54,589 nucleotides of DNA, from the NCBI RefSeq assembly GCF_004015795.1, contig NZ_ML137218.1, forward strand, positions 242,949 to 297,537, in the 5' to 3' direction. The notes under the pieces are model-generated. The model did not search any database, was not told the origin of the DNA, and saw only the letters and a list, made by a program, of their open reading frames with translations. The first letter of the stretch is position 1. Each line of letters opens with the position of its first letter. Shown here piece by piece: positions 39,686 through 48,301 of the stretch. Both the position numbers and the translations under genes were made by a program. This stretch comes from Falsirhodobacter deserti (GTDB taxonomy: Bacteria > Pseudomonadota > Alphaproteobacteria > Rhodobacterales > Rhodobacteraceae).

Positions 39686-40356
39686 TTGAAACGCTCCACC
39701 AGTTTCTGAAGGGGGTTGCGGGTGTCGGGGGCCGGCGCTGCGGCGGCCGGTTGCGGGGCAGGGCGGGCTGTGCCGGTGGAAGGGCGCGGCGGGGCAACCC
39801 GCTGGGCCACCGCATTCATGAAGCGCGGCCCGTCCCCGGCGGCCAGTGCGGGCGCCCCGTCGGCAATCCCGCGCATCATGTCATCCAGCCACTCCGCTTC
39901 GGCCTTGGCAAAATCCGACAGGACATAGCCTGCCACGCGGTCCTTGTGGCCCGGATGCCCGATGCCAAGCCGGACGCGATCATAAGCCTCGCCCACATGG
40001 GCATGGATCGACCGCAGGCCGTTATGGCCCGCATGGCCGCCCCCCGTCTTCAGGCGCAACTTGCCGGGCGCCAGATCCAGTTCATCATGAAAGACTGTCA
40101 CATCGGCAGGCGTCAGCTTCCAGAAGCGCATCGCCTCGCCAACCGATTGGCCGGAATTGTTCATGAACGTTTCGGGCTTCAGAAGGGCAACCTTTTCAGC
40201 GCCGAAGCGCCCTTCGCTGACCTGCCCCTGAAAGCCCTTCCGCCACGGTGTGAAGCCGTGATCCTCGGCGATCCGGTCCATGGCCATGAAGCCGATATTG
40301 TGGCGGTTGCCCGCATATTTCGCGCCGGGATTGCCCAGACCGACCCAAAGTTTCAT
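39682..40356 (-). CDS. pth: Peptidyl-tRNA hydrolase
   Basis: Pth recycles tRNA from peptidyl-tRNA. The 224 residues have [23 protein letters not shown] with catalytic His, [41 protein letters not shown] and [17 protein letters not shown] Pro/Ala-rich tail of about 40 residues extends the fold. The start at 40356 has a GGAGGG site. It lies after rplY on the same strand, as usual. Confidence 0.95.
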   Translation of the reverse strand: MKLWVGLGNPGAKYAGNRHNIGFMAMDRIAEDHGFTPWRKGFQGQVSEGRFGAEKVALLKPETFMNNSGQSVGEAMRFWKLTPADVTVFHDELDLAPGKLRLKTGGGHAGHNGLRSIHAHVGEAYDRVRLGIGHPGHKDRVAGYVLSDFAKAEAEWLDDMMRGIADGAPALAAGDGPRFMNAVAQRVAPPRPSTGTARPAPQPAAAAPAPDTRNPLQKLVERFK

Positions 40357-40399
40357 GCAGCCCTCCGTTTGGAAAAAGAATAACAGGCGCGGCGGCATG

Positions 40400-40425
40400 A
40401 AAAAAGGGCGCGGTTTCCCGCGCCC
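40400..40425 (-). terminator. Rho-independent terminator after rplY
   Basis: On the minus strand GGGCGCGG, loop GAAA, CCGCGCCC is followed by TTTTTT. Confidence 0.9.
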
Positions 40426-40450
40426 TTCATTCGGCCTGTGCCGGAAGCCC

Positions 40451-41062
40451 TCAGGCTTCTTCGGCTTCGTCTTCAGCTTCTTCGGCAACCAGCCCCGACG
40501 GCGCGGAGATGTTGGCGATCACGAAGTTGCGGTCGATGGTCGGTTTCACGCCATTCGGCAGAACGATGTCGTTGATGTGGATCACATCGCCGATCTGCTT
40601 GCCGGTCAGGTCCACGGTGATGTGGTCCGGGATGTCGGAAGCCGTCACCTCAAGCTCCACCTCGTTGCGCACGGCAACCAGGGTGCCGCCGCGCTTGATG
40701 CCCGGGGCCTTGTCCGCGTTGATGAAGTCAACGTGGATGAACAGGTTGATGCGGCTGTTGCGGTGCAGGCGCATGAAGTCGACATGGGTCGGCAGGTCCT
40801 TGACCACGTCGCGCTGAACGCTGCGGCAGATGACGCGCACGTCGTCCTGGCCTTCAACCTTCAGGTTGAACAGCGTGGACAGGAAGCGGCCCTGCTTCAG
40901 CAGCTTCAGAAGGTAGTTGTAGTTCATGTTGATGGCTTGCGGCTCTTTGCCGTCGCCATACACGATGCCGGGTACGTTGCCCTCACGACGAGCTTGACGA
41001 GCGGCCCCCTTGCCCGTCCCCGTCCGCACCGTGGCCTGAAGATCTGGGATCTCGTTTGCCAT
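40451..41062 (-). CDS. rplY: 50S ribosomal protein L25 (Ctc type)
   Basis: L25 binds 5S rRNA. The 203 residues have the N-terminal L25 domain ([25 protein letters not shown]) and the C-terminal TL5/Ctc domain ([38 protein letters not shown]), ending with an acidic tail. The ATG at 41062 has a GGAG site; an upstream extension of 13 codons is not used. Confidence 0.95.
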   Translation of the reverse strand: MANEIPDLQATVRTGTGKGAARQARREGNVPGIVYGDGKEPQAINMNYNYLLKLLKQGRFLSTLFNLKVEGQDDVRVICRSVQRDVVKDLPTHVDFMRLHRNSRINLFIHVDFINADKAPGIKRGGTLVAVRNEVELEVTASDIPDHITVDLTGKQIGDVIHINDIVLPNGVKPTIDRNFVIANISAPSGLVAEEAEDEAEEA

Positions 41063-41161
41063 TGGTATTCTCCTAAAACAGATGATCGCCCCATCCTCCA
41101 AGGGTGCATGGGGTCGAAGCTTGGCGCTATAGTGCCAAATCGCCTTGAAGGGAAGGGTGAA

Positions 41162-41629
41162 TCACACGCCTTCGGGCATCAGGAAGTGCCCCATCGCCTG
41201 TGCAAACAGGCGGCTGCGGTTGTCCTGCCACGCCTCCACATGCACGCTGGCATAGCGTCGGCCGAAGCGGACCACCCGGGCGCGGGCATAGGCATCGCGG
41301 GGCAATCCGGGGCGAAGATAGTCCACAGTCATGTTGATGGTGCGCGGAAGCGCGACGGAAGGTTCCCCCGCCTCCATCCTTGTCCATGTGGAGGACCAGG
41401 CAAGTTCGACCAGCGCCGCCGTTTCCAGAAAGGCCGCAGTCAGCCCGCCATGCAGTGCCGGCGGGGCGGGAACGCCGATCAGCATATCGCGAAAGGGCAG
41501 GATTGCCGTCAGTTCGTCCCCCCGCCGGTCAAAGCGCATGCCCAGAAACCCGACATAGGGCAGGCGCGCGACCAGTACGGCCAGCGCGGTGTCGCGGCGT
41601 TCCTTAACCTGCTGGACGGTTTCGATCAT
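41162..41629 (-). CDS. PaaI-type hotdog thioesterase
   Basis: This 155-residue protein has the hotdog pattern of PaaI thioesterases: GMRFDRRGDELTAILPF, HGGLTAAFLETAALVEL and an outer strand set with ASVHVEAWQDN. It lies directly after another hotdog gene, overlapping it by ATGA, so the two may form a heteromer or have related acyl-CoA substrates. Substrate is unknown. Confidence 0.82.
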   Translation of the reverse strand: MIETVQQVKERRDTALAVLVARLPYVGFLGMRFDRRGDELTAILPFRDMLIGVPAPPALHGGLTAAFLETAALVELAWSSTWTRMEAGEPSVALPRTINMTVDYLRPGLPRDAYARARVVRFGRRYASVHVEAWQDNRSRLFAQAMGHFLMPEGV

Positions 41630-42048
41630 CTTGCCTCGCGGATGATGGTGAAGGTTCCGGTGGCGGTTGCGACGGGACGATCTGTATCCTCGTCATGGGT
41701 GACGGCGCGCACAAAGGCGACATGCTGGGTCACATGGTGGCAATCGGCCCGTGCGATCAGGCGCTGGCCCGGGGTGGCGCTGCGCATGTAATCGATGCGC
41801 AGGTCGATCGTTGCCGTCAGGCCATTGGCTTCGGGATGCGACATGACAGCCGCGCCGGATGCCGAATCCATCAGGACCGACACCGCGCCCCCTGCGATCA
41901 CGCCGGTATCGGGATCGCCGATCAGCCGCGGATCATAGGGCAGTGCCAGCGTGGCCCATCCATCGCCGATCGCCTCGACGGTGATGCCAAGGGCGGCGCA
42001 GTGGGGAATGACGGCAACAAACCGGCGGGCGCGTTCAACGTGATCCAT
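41626..42048 (-). CDS. Hotdog-fold thioesterase (PaaI family)
   Basis: The 140 residues contain IPHCAALGITVEAIGDGWATLALPYDPRLIGDPDTGVIAGGAVSVLMDSASGAAVM, a typical PaaI active region, followed by IDLRIDYMRSATPGQRLIARADC. Start is uncertain; 42048 begins with MDHVERARRF, and longer in-frame starts up to 42120 exist. It is divergent from a MerR regulator gene that may control the pair. Confidence 0.82.
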   Translation of the reverse strand: MDHVERARRFVAVIPHCAALGITVEAIGDGWATLALPYDPRLIGDPDTGVIAGGAVSVLMDSASGAAVMSHPEANGLTATIDLRIDYMRSATPGQRLIARADCHHVTQHVAFVRAVTHDEDTDRPVATATGTFTIIREAR

Positions 42049-42071
42049 GGCGTGATCTTGCGTATTCCAGG

Positions 42072-42087
42072 CGGCTTGCGCAAGCCG
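42072..42087. promoter_or_regulatory. 16-bp perfect palindrome in divergent intergenic region
   Basis: CGGCTTGCGCAAGCCG is its own reverse complement. It lies between the thioesterase pair and the MerR gene, where a regulator operator is expected. Binding by the adjacent MerR protein is inference. Confidence 0.5.
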
Positions 42088-42137
42088 GATTGCTCTGCCC
42101 ATGCGCCGCGCTATCTCCACTGCGCAAGGAGGCCCGG

Positions 42138-42509
42138 ATGACGGATGACATGCTCAGCTTCAAGGAGATGTGCGCCAAGTTCGCGGTAACGCCGCGAACC
42201 CTGCGCTATTACGAATATATCGAGTTGTTGCAGCCCCACAAGGAAGGCCGGACGCGGTTCTATGGCCCGGAGGAGGTGCAGCGGATGCAGGTCATCCTGC
42301 GCGGCAAGCGCTTCGGCTTTTCGCTGGAAGAAATCCGCCAGTGGCTCATCCTGTCGCAAACCGAAGGGAACGAAGCGCAACGGCGCGGCATCGTCGCCAT
42401 CGCCGAACGCAAGCTGGACGAGTTGATCCGCCAGCGGGAGGCGCTGGAAAGCGCCATCGCCGATCTGCAGGAAATGCGTGACGCGGCTGCCGCCGGGCAG
42501 TTGAGCTAG
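42138..42509 (+). CDS. MerR family transcriptional regulator
   Basis: The 123-residue protein has a MerR helix-turn-helix and wing (SFKEMCAKFAVTPRTLRYYEYIELLQPHKEGRTRFYGPEEVQRMQVI) and a dimerising coiled coil (ERKLDELIRQREALESAIADLQEMRD). No Cys pair for metal sensing is present. A strong AAGGAGG site precedes the ATG. It is divergent from the two thioesterase genes. Confidence 0.9.
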   Translation: MTDDMLSFKEMCAKFAVTPRTLRYYEYIELLQPHKEGRTRFYGPEEVQRMQVILRGKRFGFSLEEIRQWLILSQTEGNEAQRRGIVAIAERKLDELIRQREALESAIADLQEMRDAAAAGQLS

Positions 42510-42525
42510 CGCCGCGCAAGGCCCG

Positions 42526-42858
42526 TCAGAACAGGCGGACCCCATCGGGCACGTCCTTGTCAGGCTGCACCAGCACGACATCGCCCGCAGCGTCCGGCAG
42601 CCCCAGAACCAGAACCTCCGACATGACCGGACCGATCTGCCGCGGCGGAAAGTTCACGACCGCAAGAACCTGCCGGCCCACCAGCCCTTCAGGGGTGTAA
42701 TGCGCCGTCAGTTGGGCCGAGGATCGCTTTTCTCCCAGCTCGGGTCCGAAGTCGACCCAAAGGCGGATGGCAGGCTTGCGCGCCTCGGGGAAGGGTTCCG
42801 CGCGAGTGATGCGCCCTGCGCGGATGTCCACCTTTGCGAAATCATCCCAGCTGATCAT
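42526..42858 (-). CDS. csaA: tRNA-binding domain protein (CsaA-like)
   Basis: This 110-residue OB-fold protein has the EMAP/CsaA pattern: [45 protein letters not shown] and [20 protein letters not shown]. CsaA is proposed to be a secretion-related chaperone, and related domains bind tRNA. It overlaps proC by four bases. Confidence 0.9.
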   Translation of the reverse strand: MISWDDFAKVDIRAGRITRAEPFPEARKPAIRLWVDFGPELGEKRSSAQLTAHYTPEGLVGRQVLAVVNFPPRQIGPVMSEVLVLGLPDAAGDVVLVQPDKDVPDGVRLF

Positions 42859-43667
42859 GCGCCCAGCTCCCGCCCGCGGGCGGCGGCGGCGGCCACGGTC
42901 CGGCGCATCAGGGGCGGCAGGCCGTTTTCCTTGTCCATCAGCACGGCCAGCCCGGCCGCCGTCAACCCGCCGGGAGAGGTCACGTTGGTGCGAAGCTGGG
43001 ACGCAGTTTCGGGCGCACGATGTGCCAGTTCGCCGGCCCCGGTCACGGTGGCGCGGGCAAGGCGCATGGCCAGATCGGCGGGAAGGCCTTCGGCTTCGCC
43101 AGCGGCGGCCAAGGCTTCGATCAGGTGGAAGACATAGGCGGGGCCGCAACCGGATATCGCCGAAACGGCATCCATCTGGTCTTCACCCTCCAGCCGGACG
43201 GTTTCCCCCACCGCAGACAGCAGGGCTTCGGCCAGTTGCAGATCGCCCTCGGTTACCTGCGGGTTTGCGACAACCGCCGTGATGCCGCGGCCGACGGCCG
43301 AAGGCGTGTTCGGCATCGCCCGCACCACGGGCGTGCCGTGGCCCAGCATCGCTTCGTATTTCGCCAGCGTGAGCCCCGCGGCCACGGACAGGAACAGCGT
43401 CTTGCCGCCGCCCAGGGCTGCAAGACGGGGCAGCGCCTCATCCATCTTCTGCGGCTTCACGGCCAGAAGGGCGATGGCAGGGTGTGCAGGCAGATCCCCG
43501 TTGATGTTCACGCCGGTGCTTTTCAGCCAATTTGACGGGTTGGGCGTCAGCACGTGAACCGAGGAAGGCGGCAGCCCGCCATCCAGCCAGCCCGCCAGCA
43601 TGGCCGAACCCATCTTTCCACAGCCAAGAAGCACCAGCCCGCGGCGGGCCACATCATCCAAGTTCAT
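42855..43667 (-). CDS. proC: Pyrroline-5-carboxylate reductase
   Basis: ProC makes proline from P5C with NAD(P)H. The 270 residues have the Rossmann [31 protein letters not shown] and [20 protein letters not shown], and the C-terminal [14 protein letters not shown]. It lies between a YbjN-domain gene and csaA on the same strand. Confidence 0.95.
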   Translation of the reverse strand: MNLDDVARRGLVLLGCGKMGSAMLAGWLDGGLPPSSVHVLTPNPSNWLKSTGVNINGDLPAHPAIALLAVKPQKMDEALPRLAALGGGKTLFLSVAAGLTLAKYEAMLGHGTPVVRAMPNTPSAVGRGITAVVANPQVTEGDLQLAEALLSAVGETVRLEGEDQMDAVSAISGCGPAYVFHLIEALAAAGEAEGLPADLAMRLARATVTGAGELAHRAPETASQLRTNVTSPGGLTAAGLAVLMDKENGLPPLMRRTVAAAAARGRELGA

Positions 43668-43694
43668 CGCATCCCCCTATTTGAATACAGCAGG

Positions 43695-44198
43695 TTAGGC
43701 GCGCCCGTACGCCTCTGCAATGGCGACCTGAAGCGCCTTCTGCGGCTCTGCATCCCCCCAGGCGACAAGCTGGAACGCCGGATAGAACCGTTCGGCCGCG
43801 GTGACGGCGCTGTGCATCAGGTGGGCGATCTGTTCCGGCCCGACGACCTGCCCCCCCGAAAGCGCAAGGCCATAGCGCCAGACCATCATCCGCTGTTCCG
43901 TCCAATAGGTGAAGGCGCCCGACCACACGCTGTCATTGACCCTGTTCAGCAGGTCGTAAAGCGCGGGCATACGGCCTGCGGGCGGTGCCATCTCGAACGA
44001 ACAGATCAGCCGCAGCGTTTCATCCCGCGCCGACCATGCCAGCGTAAGCGAATAGATCCGCCACTGGCCGGTCACCGTCAGCACGATCCGGTCATCGGTC
44101 AGCCGGTCGAAGTCCCAGTCGTTGTCGGCTGCATAAACCTCGACCGCGTCGATGGGGTGCAGCTCGTTGTCCATGATGAAATTGTCGGACACGGACAT
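43695..44198 (-). CDS. YbjN domain-containing protein
   Basis: The 167-residue protein belongs to the YbjN family (type III secretion chaperone-like fold): LHPIDAVEVYAADNDWDFDRLTDDRIVLTVTGQWRIYSLTLAWSARDETLRLICSF and the later WTEQRMMVWRYGLAL. YbjN proteins are reported to affect motility and stress responses; role here is unknown. AAGGGGGG precedes the ATG. It is the first gene of a likely ybjN-proC-csaA unit. Confidence 0.87.
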   Translation of the reverse strand: MSVSDNFIMDNELHPIDAVEVYAADNDWDFDRLTDDRIVLTVTGQWRIYSLTLAWSARDETLRLICSFEMAPPAGRMPALYDLLNRVNDSVWSGAFTYWTEQRMMVWRYGLALSGGQVVGPEQIAHLMHSAVTAAERFYPAFQLVAWGDAEPQKALQVAIAEAYGRA

Positions 44199-44322
44199 GA
44201 ATGCCCCCCTTCAGACCATAACGATACCTTGATGCGAATCATTCTAGGCCTGCCGGAGTCGCGTGTGAATCCGCATTCGACTGGATAACGCGAATCTCTT
44301 GGGGATAAGTGCGGTATAAGAG

Positions 44323-44502
44323 TCAATCCGATTCGTGATCGCCTGTGCGGGCTTTTCGCGCATCCAGTGCCGCTTGAAGCCGTTCGGCAAGATCAAGGAT
44401 GGCGGGTGGAACGGGTTCGCGCGCCAAGGCGCCCACCAGGTCGGCTGCCAGCCGCTGAAGCTCGTCATCCAGATCGGTCGCTGGCATATCCTGCGCTTGC
44501 AT
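44323..44502 (-). CDS. nepR: NepR-like anti-sigma factor
   Basis: The 59-residue protein starting at 44502 shows the NepR two-helix pattern around EPVPPAILDLAERLQAAL. NepR sequesters EcfG until phosphorylated PhyR binds it. The adjoining gene is an EcfG-like sigma factor, which supports the call. A longer reading from a GTG at 44580 has no ribosome site and would run through the ecfG promoter. Length and motif fit; sequence divergence keeps confidence moderate. Confidence 0.65.
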   Translation of the reverse strand: MQAQDMPATDLDDELQRLAADLVGALAREPVPPAILDLAERLQAALDARKARTGDHESD

Positions 44503-44542
44503 CCTGTCCCCGCTTTCGCCGCTTGACGCCCCGTCCCGCAGC

Positions 44543-44567
44543 GGAACCAAAGCGCGCAGGTCACGTT
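44543..44567 (+). promoter_or_regulatory. EcfG-type promoter of ecfG
   Basis: GGAAC, 16 bases, CGTT matches the consensus of alphaproteobacterial general-stress (EcfG) promoters. The -10 is 35 bases before the sigma-factor ATG. GCAGGT (44556-44561) and ACCTGC (44570-44575) flank the -10 as an inverted repeat. Confidence 0.75.
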
Positions 44568-44602
44568 TAACCTGCATCACACCGAAGCAGGGGCGTCATC
44601 AC

Positions 44603-45103
44603 ATGGATCAGCAAGCCGCAGGGAAAATCGTTCCCGATGTGCTGGAGCTGATTCCGGCGTTGCGCGCCTATGCCCGGTCCTTGTGCAAGAACGCCGCCGA
44701 TGCCGACGACCTCGTGCAGGATACACTCGTAAAGGCCCTTGGCAACATCGACAAGTTCGAAGAGGGCAGCCGTTTGCGGGCGTGGCTTTTTACCATCATG
44801 CGCAACACCTTCTTCACCAGCGTGAAGGTGAAAACCCGCGAGGCCCCGGCGGGAGAGGATTGTGTCTCCTCCACCCCGACCAGCCCCGCCACGCAGGAAT
44901 GGTATGTTCGCGGCAAGGAGTTGATGGCGGCAGTGGACCGGCTTCCTTCGCATTACCGCGAAATGCTGATCCTCGTCGTGATGCTGGGGGAAAGTTACGA
45001 AACTGCAGCAGAGATCTGCGACTGTGCCATCGGGACGGTGAAAAGCCGCGTCAATCGCGCCCGCCAGATGGTGATCGAGGACCTTGGTGTTGACGCATTG
45101 TGA
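44603..45103 (+). CDS. ecfG: EcfG-type general-stress sigma factor
   Basis: The 166 residues contain sigma region 2 (LIPALRAYARSLCKNAADADDLVQDTLVKALGNIDKFEEGSRLRAWLFTIMRNTFF) and region 4 (LPSHYREMLILVVMLGESYETAAEICDCAIGTVKSRVNRARQ). The pattern is that of EcfG sigma factors, which direct the general stress response in alphaproteobacteria. A NepR-like gene is divergent, and an EcfG-type promoter upstream suggests autoregulation. No PhyR response regulator is in the window. Confidence 0.85.
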   Translation: MDQQAAGKIVPDVLELIPALRAYARSLCKNAADADDLVQDTLVKALGNIDKFEEGSRLRAWLFTIMRNTFFTSVKVKTREAPAGEDCVSSTPTSPATQEWYVRGKELMAAVDRLPSHYREMLILVVMLGESYETAAEICDCAIGTVKSRVNRARQMVIEDLGVDAL

Positions 45104-45178
45104 AGAACTGTGTGCCATGATGGCCAAAGCTGCGACGGATGTTGTGCCTTGGCCAAGGCTGAAACGGGAGAAGCGACA

Positions 45179-45313
45179 ATGACGACCCGCCTGACCGACC
45201 GCCCCGATACCCATCCCGAAGGGGAATGCCCCGAACGGATGAGCGTTGCCTATGTCTGCCTTGTCGCCGTTGTGGCTGTGCTGGCCGGCGTGGCGCTTGC
45301 CTGGATCGGCTGA
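45179..45313 (+). CDS. Small single-span membrane protein downstream of ecfG (44 aa)
   Basis: The ATG at 45179 follows GGGAGAAG. The product has a polar N-terminus (TTRLTDRPDTHPEGECPERM) and one C-terminal helix (SVAYVCLVAVVAVLAGVALAWIG). It lies 75 bases after ecfG and before a terminator, so it is probably cotranscribed with the sigma factor. No family is recognised. Confidence 0.6.
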   Translation: MTTRLTDRPDTHPEGECPERMSVAYVCLVAVVAVLAGVALAWIG

Positions 45314-45331
45314 TACCTGAAGCTTGCAAAT

Positions 45332-45366
45332 AACAAGGCGGGCCGCAGATGCGGCCCGCCTTGTTT
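45332..45366 (+). terminator. Strong hairpin terminator, possibly bidirectional
   Basis: AACAAGGCGGGCCGC, loop AGAT, GCGGCCCGCCTTGTT forms a 15-bp stem, followed by TC; TTGTTATTTG lies on the minus side. It separates the sigma unit from gcd. Confidence 0.8.
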
Positions 45367-45392
45367 CTGGCGCCTGTCTTCCGGCACCGGAA

Positions 45393-45418
45393 GAACGGGC
45401 GGCCGGGGCCGCCCGTTC
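45393..45418 (-). terminator. Inverted repeat after gcd
   Basis: GAACGGGCGGCC, GG, GGCCGCCCGTTC is a 12-bp perfect stem just past the gcd stop. There is no T-run, so a terminator role is likely but not certain. Confidence 0.5.
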
Positions 45419-45424
45419 CAGGGT

Positions 45425-47914
45425 TCATGGAAGCGAATACGCGATCACATAATCGCCCGGATCTGTTCCGATAGAGCCGTGGCCGCCTGCAACCATCACC
45501 ACATATTGCCGTCCGTCCACCTCATAGGTCATCGGGGTCGACTGGCCGCCGGCGGGAAGGCGTGCCTTCCACAGTTCTTCGCCCGTGGTCAGATCATAGG
45601 CGCGCAGATAGTTATCGACAGCTGCGCCAAGGAATGCGACGCCGCCGCGCGTGATGATCGGGCCACCGATGCCCGGCACGCCCAGCTCGATCGGCAGGGG
45701 CAGGGGGGTCATGTCGCGGACGGTGCCGTTCTTGTGCTTCCATGCGATATTGCCGTTGGTCAGGTTCGCACCTGCAACGTAACCCCATGGTGGCGCCTGG
45801 CAGGGCACGCCAAGCGCACCAAGCAACGGGCCCATGACCACGCCATAAGGCGCACCTTCGTTGCGGTTCAGGCCCTGTTCGCTGGCCGTCGCGCCTTCTT
45901 CAGCCGGCGGGATCTCCGAACGCGGTACGAGGCGCGAGGTGAAGGCAAGATAGGTCGGCATGCCGAACATCACCTGACGTTCCGGATCCACCGCGATGGA
46001 GCCCCAGTTGAACACGCCGAAGTTGCCGGGATAGACGATGGTGCCTTCCAGCGACGGCGGCGTGTAGCGGCCTTCATAGTTCAGGCGGTTGAAGTCGATA
46101 CGGCACATCAGCTGATCGAAGATCGACATGCCCCACATATCGGCCTCGCGCAGGGGCGGCGGCTCGAAGCTCAGCGCCGAGACGGGCTGGGTGGGTGCTG
46201 TGAAATCCTCGGGAATTGCGCCGCCGGGGGCAGGCACTTCCGTGACGGGAAGGATCGGTTCGCCCGATTCGCGGTTCAGCACATAGATGTCGCCCTGTTT
46301 CGTCGGCCCCACCAGCGCGGGAACCGTCTCGCCATCGATCGTCAGATCAACCAGAACCGGCTGCGCGGGTACGTCCATGTCCCACAGGTCGTGGTGGACC
46401 GTCTGGAACACCCATGCGCGTTCGCCGGTTTCCACATCCAGCGCCACGATGGAGGAAGAATGCTCCTCCACCGCTTCGGAGCGGCCCATGCCAAGCTGGT
46501 CCGGCACCTGGTTGCCCAGCGGAATATAAACCAGCCCGCGTTCTTCATCGACCGAGAAGACGGACCAGCTGTTGGGGCTGTTTGCGGTATAGGTTTCGCC
46601 GCCGGCGATATCGATGGGCGCGGTTTCCTCGGGGTTGCCGCTGTCCCAGTTCCACACCAGTTCGCCCGTCGCGATGTCGAAGGCACGGATCACCCCCGAC
46701 TGCGAGTAGATCGAGAAGTTATCGTTCACCGCGCCGCCGATGATGATCAGCCCGTCCACGGCCACCGGCGGCGAGGTCGAATAGTAATAGCCCGCCGGGT
46801 TGTAGGGCATTCCCGCTTCCAGATGCAGCGTGCCGCCATCGGCGAAGCTTTCGCAAAGCTCGCCCGTTTCGGCGTTCAGCGCGATCAGGCGCGCATCGGC
46901 GGTGGGCATGTAAACGCGGGTCGGGCAGGCTTCCGGTGCAGCGGCTTGCGCAGGGGCAGGTGCCGGTGCGGGGGCCTGTTCCGTCGTCTCGCCTTCAGCC
47001 GGGGCAGTGCCATCCGCCGGCGCCGTAGTTTCCGCCGGGGCGGCCGCGGGCGTCGGCTCGGGCTGTTCGGGCATGTTTGCCATGTCCCAATACGTCACGC
47101 CGCGGCAGGTCTGGTGCTGGCGGTCCGGGTTCATGCCGGAATTCGCATCAAAGCGCCAGATTTCCTCGCCCGAGGCGGCATCAAGCGCGATCGCAAGGTT
47201 ATGCGGCGTGCAGATGAAGAGACGGTCGCCGACCTTGAGGGGGGTTACCTGATAGGTCGTCTCGTTCACGTCGTCGGGGCGTTTCACGTCGCCGGTCTGA
47301 TACCGCCAGACCTCTTCCAGGTCGCCGACATTCTCGGTGGTGATCGCCTCCAGAGGGGACCAGCGCTGGCCGTAATTGGTGCGGCCGTACTGGTGCCAGT
47401 CGCCATCCGGAATCTCGTTCCCGGTGGCGGGATCAGCCGCGATACGTTCCGTCGGGAGCGAGCCGGAGATGTCCGTGGGATCCTGGAACATCGAATAAAC
47501 CGCAACCACGATGGCAACCAGCACTGCCAGCGCGATCGGCAGGCCGGGGGTGCGGTGGCGCCCCTCGGGCCGCTTCGTGATCGCATCAACCGAAACAAGG
47601 CGGTTGCGGACGAACGGCAGCCACAGCCAGAGGCCCATCAGCACGACCAGGCCGCCCCGCGGCATCAGTTGCCACCAGTCGAACCCGACTTCCCAGACCG
47701 ACCATGCCAGCCATGCCAGGATGGTCACGGCGAATAGTGTCAGCGCCGCTGCGCGGCGACGGAAGACCAGCCAGGCGGTCACCAGCACCGCCAGGCCAAG
47801 GATGAGATAGGCGACGCTGCCGCCGACAAGTGCAAGCCAAGCCCCGAGGATTGTCAGGGCCAGGCCGATCACTCCGAAGAGTAGTCCCGTGAATGTTATC
47901 ATCTGTGATCCCAT
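45425..47914 (-). CDS. gcd: Membrane-bound PQQ-dependent glucose/quinate-type dehydrogenase
   Basis: This 829-residue quinoprotein has about five N-terminal membrane helices (ITFTGLLFGVIGLALTILGAWLALVGG onward) and a periplasmic eight-bladed propeller. Motifs include DWHQYGRTNYGQRWSPL, the catalytic-Asp region HHDLWDMDVPAQPVL and the PQQ-binding Lys in GPTKQGDIYVLNRESG. It should oxidise glucose or a related polyol/acid to the lactone and feed ubiquinone. A Pro/Ala/Glu-rich loop of about 50 residues sits between TYWDMANM and CPTRVYMPTADARL. PQQ synthesis genes are not in the window. Start 47914 or 47902 cannot be separated. Confidence 0.9.
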   Translation of the reverse strand: MGSQMITFTGLLFGVIGLALTILGAWLALVGGSVAYLILGLAVLVTAWLVFRRRAAALTLFAVTILAWLAWSVWEVGFDWWQLMPRGGLVVLMGLWLWLPFVRNRLVSVDAITKRPEGRHRTPGLPIALAVLVAIVVAVYSMFQDPTDISGSLPTERIAADPATGNEIPDGDWHQYGRTNYGQRWSPLEAITTENVGDLEEVWRYQTGDVKRPDDVNETTYQVTPLKVGDRLFICTPHNLAIALDAASGEEIWRFDANSGMNPDRQHQTCRGVTYWDMANMPEQPEPTPAAAPAETTAPADGTAPAEGETTEQAPAPAPAPAQAAAPEACPTRVYMPTADARLIALNAETGELCESFADGGTLHLEAGMPYNPAGYYYSTSPPVAVDGLIIIGGAVNDNFSIYSQSGVIRAFDIATGELVWNWDSGNPEETAPIDIAGGETYTANSPNSWSVFSVDEERGLVYIPLGNQVPDQLGMGRSEAVEEHSSSIVALDVETGERAWVFQTVHHDLWDMDVPAQPVLVDLTIDGETVPALVGPTKQGDIYVLNRESGEPILPVTEVPAPGGAIPEDFTAPTQPVSALSFEPPPLREADMWGMSIFDQLMCRIDFNRLNYEGRYTPPSLEGTIVYPGNFGVFNWGSIAVDPERQVMFGMPTYLAFTSRLVPRSEIPPAEEGATASEQGLNRNEGAPYGVVMGPLLGALGVPCQAPPWGYVAGANLTNGNIAWKHKNGTVRDMTPLPLPIELGVPGIGGPIITRGGVAFLGAAVDNYLRAYDLTTGEELWKARLPAGGQSTPMTYEVDGRQYVVMVAGGHGSIGTDPGDYVIAYSLP

Positions 47915-48301
47915 GGCTTTTGTCGGGGCACATAATGCGGGATCCCGCTTTGCCCATCTTTTTCAGCACCGGGAGGGGGCGATGAAGGAACCCCCGCATC
48001 GAAGCGGGCGTTCGGAGCGGCTCAGATGAGCCTTGCCGGAAGCATCGCCTCCAGTTCGCTCATCCTCCGGCTGCAGGGTGCCGTCATCCAAGACCCGCTT
48101 CCTCCAGAACGATAAGAACGCACAATAAACATGCGCCCGCCTTGTAGAAGAATTCCGGCGTTTCTCTCCATGATACGATGAACCTTCACAACGGCGAGCG
48201 GCGAGGGAAGGAGTCGGGGCGTGCCCTGCAGATCTGGTGGGCACCGGCGCACGGACAAACCTGCGGGAAGCGGGCGATGACTTGCCTTCGTAGGCTGTTC
48301 G
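47915..48301. other. 387-bp intergenic region without a convincing gene
   Basis: No frame here has a good start site with a recognisable product on either strand. It contains a CCCGC/GCGGG small hairpin near 47993-48008 and divergent upstream regions of gcd and the nuclease gene. Remnant coding on the minus strand cannot be excluded. Confidence 0.5.

Noticed and set aside
45479..47737. 752-codon plus-strand frame opposite gcd
   Set aside because: Antisense to a PQQ dehydrogenase with complete motifs; no ribosome site.
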